From Fallopia convolvulus (lineage: Eukaryota; Streptophyta; Magnoliopsida; Caryophyllales; Polygonaceae), in NCBI GenBank assembly GCA_964016875.1, contig OZ024729.1, forward strand, positions 24,262,494 to 24,326,493: DNA of 64,000 nt. Direction: 5' to 3'. The position numbers and the translations under genes are program-made. How positions within the stretch are numbered: the stretch's first letter is position 1; every line of letters begins with the position of its first letter. Under the pieces are notes generated by a model that ran no database searches, was not told the DNA's origin, and was given only the letters and a program-made list of their open reading frames with translations. Positions 58,080-64,000 of the stretch are shown here, piece by piece.

Positions 58080-59628
58080 ATGACATCCCATGCTTCTTGC
58101 ACAGCCCACATTGGTTCTTGTACCTCTCTTGGTAGATTTCCTTGAGCTTTTAGTCTCTTCTTGTTCACATGTGGTAGTTCATAATCATCCCCCGTTTAAC
58201 TTTCAGAACTTCATTCATTACATATTGAAGTGACATCCATACATTGCCTAGAGTCTTAAGGTCTAGCTCATTGAAAGCCCCATTGACAACATCTAACATT
58301 CCATCGATGTCCTTTGGCATTTTTTATGCATCAAAGATTGAATGCTCCTAAAAAAATTAGGTCTAAAATATTTAAAGCAGGATTGTTTGGTGGCTGTTGA
58401 ACTAAGATGAATGTAAATGCATCTTGCTTGTATACATGTTGCCATGCTGCATTGTGTTGATTTATGTGTGCCGTTGTGTTGTCTTGTTGTATGAATATGA
58501 TTTTGTGAGTTGCACCATCTTGTGGCCACTTTGCCTTGATTGCTGGTACAATTTGCTCTATGAGCATGGTCCTTCTGACCTTTTGGTTGATAGATTGAAC
58601 CAGCTTGGTCAACATTGTCCCCTTGACCCTATTCTTTGAGTTTCGTTTTGCTGCCTCTTTGTATGTGAATGGGAAAATACCAATTTTCCCATCAAATGTG
58701 CATTGTTCCCCTGAATCAAACCTAGGTCTAGTAACTGCAACAATGAACATTACCTTGGGTATGAACTTGCTTGAGCTAGTTGATATGTATTTACCTCTTT
58801 CATGTTGTGCTAGATATACACGCTGAGACTTCTTGCTTAAGTTGAACCATTTTTCATCTATGTGAACAAAGTCAAACATGGGATAATATATATAGTGTGT
58901 CTTTGTTTCTCGTGTGGCTCCATTTAGTAGGCTTATAATCCATTCTAACCTCGTAAACTTGTTTGCATCCTTGATTCTTGGCTTGAGAGCATTTGTATGT
59001 GGTCGTATGATTCCTCTTTTGAGTAGCCTATGTGTGCTGCTCTTTGACATTTCTAGCTTGGCTGCCAAGTCCCTTATGCAAGTTTTGTCCCCCATGTTAA
59101 GTGAAGTGATTTTAGCAATATTCTCTTTTTGCCTCTGTTGTGATACTTTGTAGCTTGGCTGGCTGCCAAGTCTCGTGTGGCTCCATTTAGTAGGCTTATA
59201 ATCCTTTTGAGTAGCCTATTCTCTTTTTGCCTCCGTTGTGATACTTTGTGTTGACATTAGGCCTTTGCATTGCTTGAGCTTGTTGTTTGGCCATGTTCCA
59301 TTTTCTCGATATTGTCCTAATTGAGACATTGAATTCTATGGCAACTCCTTGCATTGCTCCCCTCATGAGATGTCCTCTTTTTGTTGGAATTTGATGTAGT
59401 CTCATCAAAATATAGAACCTTTTTTTCGATGCTGAGCTTTGCCTTTGATGGACGATGATGTGAACATGGTGTTGGTTGGTGTTGTGTCGTCTCTGTTGTG
59501 TGTAGTCCCTTTTCTTCCTCCATTACCCATGCTGGCTCGTTCAGATCAAAGTTGTACTCTCTTTGTTGTTGTGGGACTACAATCTCTAGAGGTGGATCTT
59601 CGTTTAGGTCAAAGGCTGAGGCCATCAA
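58080..59628 (-). pseudogene. Plant mariner-like (Tc1/mariner) transposase, broken
   Basis: Cut-and-paste transposase of the DD39D plant MLE class, the source of Stowaway MITEs. From 59628: MMASAFDLNEDPPLE, a polar N-terminus, then a helix-turn-helix part (GVAIEFNVSIRTISRKW, near 59330). After a rearranged stretch it continues at 59095 (IRDLAAKLEMSKSSTHRLLK). The catalytic Asp residues are in VHIDEKWF, FIQQDNTTAH and NILDLIFLG; 39 residues separate the last two, as expected. A frameshift near 58335 precedes the C-terminal part (WMSLQYVMNEVLKVK near 58225). The triad is kept but the frame is interrupted at least three times. Confidence 0.85.
59151..59249. repeat. Patchwork filler inside the transposase gene
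   Basis: Composed of copies of nearby sequence in the same orientation: 59151-59172 from about 59053-59070, 59171-59204 from 58908-58941 (34 identical bases), 59204-59219 from 59016-59031, and 59219-59249 from about 59120-59150. It destroys the reading frame here. Confidence 0.85.
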
Positions 59629-59957
59629 GCTGAAGTAGTGATGTAAAAAAAATGGACTACAATCTCTATAATTTCTTCCTTTTCTGTTTTGTAAGAGAAT
59701 GTTCTCTTTGCAATGTTGTAACTTTTGTATGTTGGTATGTGCATTTATAAAGCCATAAATTGTCTGTGTGTAACTGATCCATGTGCATTGAATGCTGGTT
59801 TCCTATTGCCCCCCTTAAAAAACCATTGAATTTCTATTGGTTGAGAAGTCCCCACATGGATTTTTATTTTTGAAATACCTTTTCACTTTCATCATTCTAA
59901 CACATATTTAAGTTTCTTAATAACTGTGCTTTTTTGCTTTATGGACCAATAATTTGG

Positions 59958-59972
59958 GACAGAGTGAGTATA
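59958..59972. other. Possible right terminal repeat of the mariner-like element
   Basis: GGGACAGAGTGAGTA matches the Stowaway/MLE end class (inverted TACTCACTCTGTCCC). No left partner was found between 55.9 and 58 kb, so the element limits are open. Confidence 0.4.
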
Positions 59973-60079
59973 AAACATGTCACACGTCTGTTACATCCAA
60001 TTAGGTTCTTTGGGTGAAATTTCTAAATAAATAAAAATTGATGATTTTTTGACATGAATCATAAGGAAGGGTGACATTC

Positions 60080-60729
60080 TGTAATATCCAAGGGTGGTTT
60101 AATCGGAAAAACGAAATTATTAGAAATCAAGAAAGAGAAATCTTGATTCACAAGTAACCTCCGGTGTGGATTTCCTATATATATATATATATATATACGT
60201 TTACCCTATCTACAAATAAGCGTATCCGTAACTAATTAATCCAAATTAGTTACACAATATCTATCGTTATCTTATATGTATATATATTTATCCATACCCA
60301 CAAGGAAAATTCTTATCTATTTAACCTACGTAATTGTTTCTTTAAGGGGTTGGGGCCTATATATTTTATTCACCGTCGTCCGAATTGAATGAACGCCTAA
60401 TCGATCTCCTTCGTCTTGTTGTAACCATCTCTTAGTTCCCACCTCCGTTCCATCCGATTCATAATTGAATCACCACCAGGTTCCTCCGTTCCATCTCTCT
60501 CGTACTTCCTCATTGAAAATATTGTGCTACCGGCGAGCTGGTGTTGTTACGAATCGTTGCCGGCATTGCTATCCGCCACTGGTAAGCATACTCGTGCCCC
60601 GATCTCACTCGACTATTTCCGGCTTACACCAACTAGCTTTATCTTCCTCTGATCTGTAGAAATCGGCGGTTCCTTCTAGGCTAGCACCGCTGCGCCGCAT
60701 CGCTTGTCGTCGGAGGTCGGGGTGTTACA
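60080..60729 (+). repeat. 5' LTR of a Ty3/Gypsy-type element (650 bp)
   Basis: Starts TGTAATATCCAAGGG and ends GTCGGGGTGTTACA. The start, the CACAAGTAACCTCCG block and the end resemble the much longer LTR at 29,456-32,326, so both are one family. It contains a TA run at about 60174-60196. The right LTR lies beyond the window. Confidence 0.8.
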
Positions 60730-60732
60730 AAT

Positions 60733-60744
60733 TGGTATCAGAGC
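60733..60744 (+). other. Primer-binding site, initiator tRNA-Met
   Basis: TGGTATCAGAGC three bases after the LTR end. Confidence 0.88.
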
Positions 60745-63700
60745 GAGGTTGACAACAGGGCACAAGGAACTGACCAACGAGTGTACCCGAGGTCCAACTT
60801 AAAATCAAAACCGGCTGGTGTTTTCAAATTATTTTAACTGGGGTAGGCATGTTGCACATAGGGGTAGGTGACACGTCGCGACTCCGCCACCGTCAGCTGA
60901 AGGACCTCTAATAGTTTAGTACTTTTAACCTTCCAATTCTAAGAGTATGACAAAAGTTTTCGTTCGTAGTATTAAAATTATTCGGGAAATGTGAGGAAGT
61001 AAAAAGAGTAGGATTGAAGTGTCGGGTTATGGTCTCCAAGAGTTTAATAATACTGGTCATCGAGTATTTGAATCTAGTGCAAGAGGAAGGCAGAAATGGT
61101 CGACATAGAAGATAATGGAGTAACTTGGAGCAAATCTAACCTAGGCATATAAGTTATTGGATTAGAAGTGGTTGAACTTCAATTAGGGACATCGGTTGAA
61201 GAAAGGATGTTGCTCGTTTTAGGAAGAGTCGAATATCCGACTTAAGAAGATTAGCAAGGAGTTCGAAATGGAGGATAGAAGAGAATGTAGTTATTCACGA
61301 TTGATCCTACTTACTTGAAGCAATCATAAGAAAGTGAGTTATAGGATAAGGCCAAGGAGATGACGCAGTGAGAATCTAGGAAGGCAACAGAGTAAAATGA
61401 GTTTGAGGCAATGTGTAGGTAAACTTTCACAAAGGAGGATGTGAGATCAAACAGAGAAGGAATAAGTGATCAAGGGCTCGGTAGGGGCCCTGGGCCAATT
61501 TATCCACAAGCCCACTTTGTTAATGCATTGAAAAAAGGGATTATGACATTAAGTCGGGTGACATGTAGCTAAGAAACCATACTATTCGTGGAAGCTAAGA
61601 CTAAGAACATGAGAAAGATAAGGGAAGAAAACATGTTTAGACAGAAAACTGTAGAGGCAAGAGATTAAGGAACACCTTGTTTAGGTCTGTACGAGACTAA
61701 AGCCTCACGCATAAATTAGGGCAGAGTAGTGACCACAATAACGCAATTGTAGGGTAAAAGAGATATTGAGTGGAAGTCGAAATCTGCTCAAGGCCATTTA
61801 AAAAAAACGAAAATGAATGATGACGTGGAACTCGTTGAGGCAGTTCTATAGAGACGTGTACCTGGTTATGGATTTCGTGAGAGACAACAACTGGCGTATG
61901 GATAGAGATATTTGATGTGTCTATATTCGCTAGAATAAGATTTAGACTGGTACTAAACTCATCTAGACGGAAGTATTAAGCAGTAAAGATGTTTTAAACA
62001 AGACCTTGACCACGAGATTTAGAAGTTAATTAGTTGGGGTAAGACCATGACCTTGAAACGCGTAGTGGGTTGTTTAGGGTGCTTGGATTTACAAGTATGT
62101 ATAATAAAGAGCAAAGGCATGACTTGGATCTAGTTCGATTTGGACATATGTGTAGACTATATTTTTTCGTGGGTTCATAAATTTTAGGGAGTAGTTGTGC
62201 AAGGAAAGAGAAAATTTACAATGTCTAGTTCTCGTAAGGAAGTTTGGACTAGTAACATAATCAACGAAGGTGTAGGGATCAAGCAATGAAGAGCTTTATT
62301 AGTAGATTGAACAACAAATGATAAAGGCCTTTTGGGTACTAACAATAATACAAGGATGATGGTAAGAATGTATCAATCCAGGGAAAGCTAAGGATATGAT
62401 TCTAGAGACGAGGAGAGGTTAGCGATGTTGTTGAACGTGGATTGTATTAGTTAGTTGAGACAAGTTCGTCGCAAGTCAAGTGCATGCAATTCCTGGATTT
62501 CTAAGTCAAGTGAGCATTTGAAGATGTGTTCATGGGGAGTTGTCATTACTATGAACCCAATGAGAAGTAGATCTTGTTAGTTACTTTGAACCAAGGATTA
62601 AGAATGCTCAAGCAGGTTTCTTAGCACATAGACCAAATCATGACGTTAGAATTGAATACTTGAGTAAAGGAGTTATGGAGAAGGAGTAAATGCACCGAGT
62701 CCACTTCTGTGAGAGATTCGGTTTGGTTCGCAAAAATCTGAATTTGGTTGTCATGAAACATTGCTTGGGTGGATTGACCATTGTGAAGTTCGGCAATTCT
62801 ATAGATTTGGTTAAATGACGAGTTTGTTTTAGTTGAGGACTTAAGAAGAGGATGCCCAAAATTATAAATGCATGTTACACGAGCATTGTATGGTAAAGAA
62901 TGTTGTGAAGTTAACTAATTTCCAGTAGGGTGTGTGAAGTTATTGGGAAAGGACCTTTATCGACTAATTGGACCGAAGGTAGGGGACTTTATCAATGATA
63001 TCTTTGTCTACTACTGGACTTGGAAGAGCAAACTTCGCTCGTTGAGACTGCATTGATGATTTAAAAATGCCAATGGTGTGTAAGGCTCATGGAGTATGTT
63101 TCCGGATAACAAGCAGAATGTTGTGAACATGTGACTTTCTAAAGAGAATCAATGTTAGAAGTATCTTTTGAAACAAGAATGCGTCATAAAACATATGGAA
63201 TTAAAATTAAACTTTCGGTGGAGTATAAGGAAGAATTCTAGTCTAAACCAACATTGACCAAGTTAAGTGCAATTAAGGAAATTGCTTGAAAGGTAGGCTA
63301 CCAAGAGAGTTGTGACTAGTTGAAGGCTAGGGTGACTTGTATACTTAAACCGCCTATATCACAAGATCATGATAGATATACAAATTTTAAATAATGCCTC
63401 AAAGCCATAAGAGGTGTGTCATGATGGAAAGGGTTGAGTAATCACTTTTATATCTAGAGAGATAAAGTTATTGGAGCCATGTTAGTAGAATCAAGAAAAG
63501 GAACGGGTGACTAAACCTAAAGTATTGGACACGAACAAATGCGGTATATGCTAAGTTTGGATAGACAAACATCGAATAAGGAATGCATTCATAAGTAAAA
63601 ATTGAAGGATAAGATGCAAGAATGGCTCAAGCTAGTCGAAGATCGTGTCTTGGAAGTTTAGAGATATTGAGGAAAGAGATTAATGAAGGCGGTATTATAA

Positions 63701-64000
63701 GGTTGATAGTCGAAGTGTGTTGTCTAGATTTAATGACAAGAGATATTGGGTATCTTGAAATGTTAGTCAAATATGACATAGATGCAGATGTTGTTTCACT
63801 CAAATGATCCACACTTACAGAAAAATTGGACAAAGGAATAGAACCATAGAAGTAGTTCAAGGGTACTACGGGTAAGACATGTAAGCGAGAAAATCAGTCT
63901 TCTAGGCGGAGAAAATTTACTAGCGATAAGACATATGCAAGGTTTTGAGAACTACAATGACGAACTTAGAGTGCACAAGATGATAGTAACCGTTAAAAAG
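60745..64000 (+). mobile_element. Internal region of an LTR element without recognisable coding
   Basis: More than 3 kb following the primer-binding site with no frame over about 80 residues and no gag, RT or integrase motif on either strand. It is either a large non-coding derivative (LARD-type) or an old, heavily mutated gag-pol. It runs off the window. Confidence 0.55.

Noticed and set aside
57833..58135. 100-residue open frame with Trp/Phe-rich repeats
   Set aside because: It is largely antisense to the transposase 3' part and repeat-derived; no support as a gene.
58331..58450. Loss of the third catalytic Asp in the mariner-like transposase (NNPALN)
   Set aside because: Counting from the Asp of QQDN, the residue with 39 between is the Asp of NILDL, which is present; the Ala is at a non-catalytic position.

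Overview
This is nuclear DNA from a flowering plant, most likely a eudicot. The evidence is intron-bearing host genes with plant-specific domains (a phytochrome-interacting bHLH factor, a 26S proteasome RPT2 subunit) in a low-GC background packed with plant retrotransposons and MITEs. The species cannot be named from the sequence; an asterid such as a Lamiales member is a guess. Nothing bacterial, organellar or CRISPR-like is present.

Layout. (1) 1-4.5 kb is the only clear host-gene island: the last two coding exons of RPT2 (+) run tail-to-tail into an intact eight-exon PIF1-like bHLH gene (-). Its coding parts join to 504 residues. (2) 4.6-10.4 kb is AT-rich spacer with several MITEs and two 5'-truncated L1-type LINE tails. 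One tail lies inside a MITE with a 12-bp target duplication. (3) 10,490-16,126 is a complete but coding-deleted Athila-like LTR retrotransposon (-) with 5-bp target duplications. (4) 16.5-20.5 kb is a decayed Copia element (+). 21.1-22.1 kb holds a Ty3/Gypsy Tat-type RNase H remnant (-). (5) 23.6-26.7 kb holds two foldback-like elements filled with short spaced words, the second carrying a nested long-TIR MITE. (6) 27,073-35,748 is a near full-length L1-type LINE (-) with a 13-bp target duplication. It is split by an LTR element at 29,353-32,326, itself flanked by ACCGA duplications. (7) 35.8-37.2 kb is a MITE cluster with a nearly perfect 370-bp hairpin. (8) 37.3-42.0 kb is an Athila-like LTR split by a third foldback element (37,407-40,853, 10-bp target duplication). 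(9) 42,521-55,865 is a 13.3-kb Ty3/Gypsy chromovirus with nearly identical 3.67-kb LTRs and CATTT duplications, but a wrecked pol. (10) 55.9-60 kb has a candidate small acidic-protein gene (+) and a broken mariner-like transposase gene (-) that contains patchwork filler DNA. (11) From 60,080 a 650-bp LTR with its primer-binding site begins another element whose interior, to the window end, has no recognisable coding.

How parts relate. Only RPT2 (protein turnover), PIF1-like (light signalling) and perhaps the acidic micro-gene look like host genes. The rest is nested transposon history, and several nestings can be ordered because target duplications or an unoccupied copy of the target survive. 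The most unusual signal is a group of three foldback-like elements (23.6-25.1, 25.5-26.65, 37.4-40.85 kb). Each carries an array of its own variant of a GT(T/G)CAT word and has related end modules. I know of no named family that fits them.
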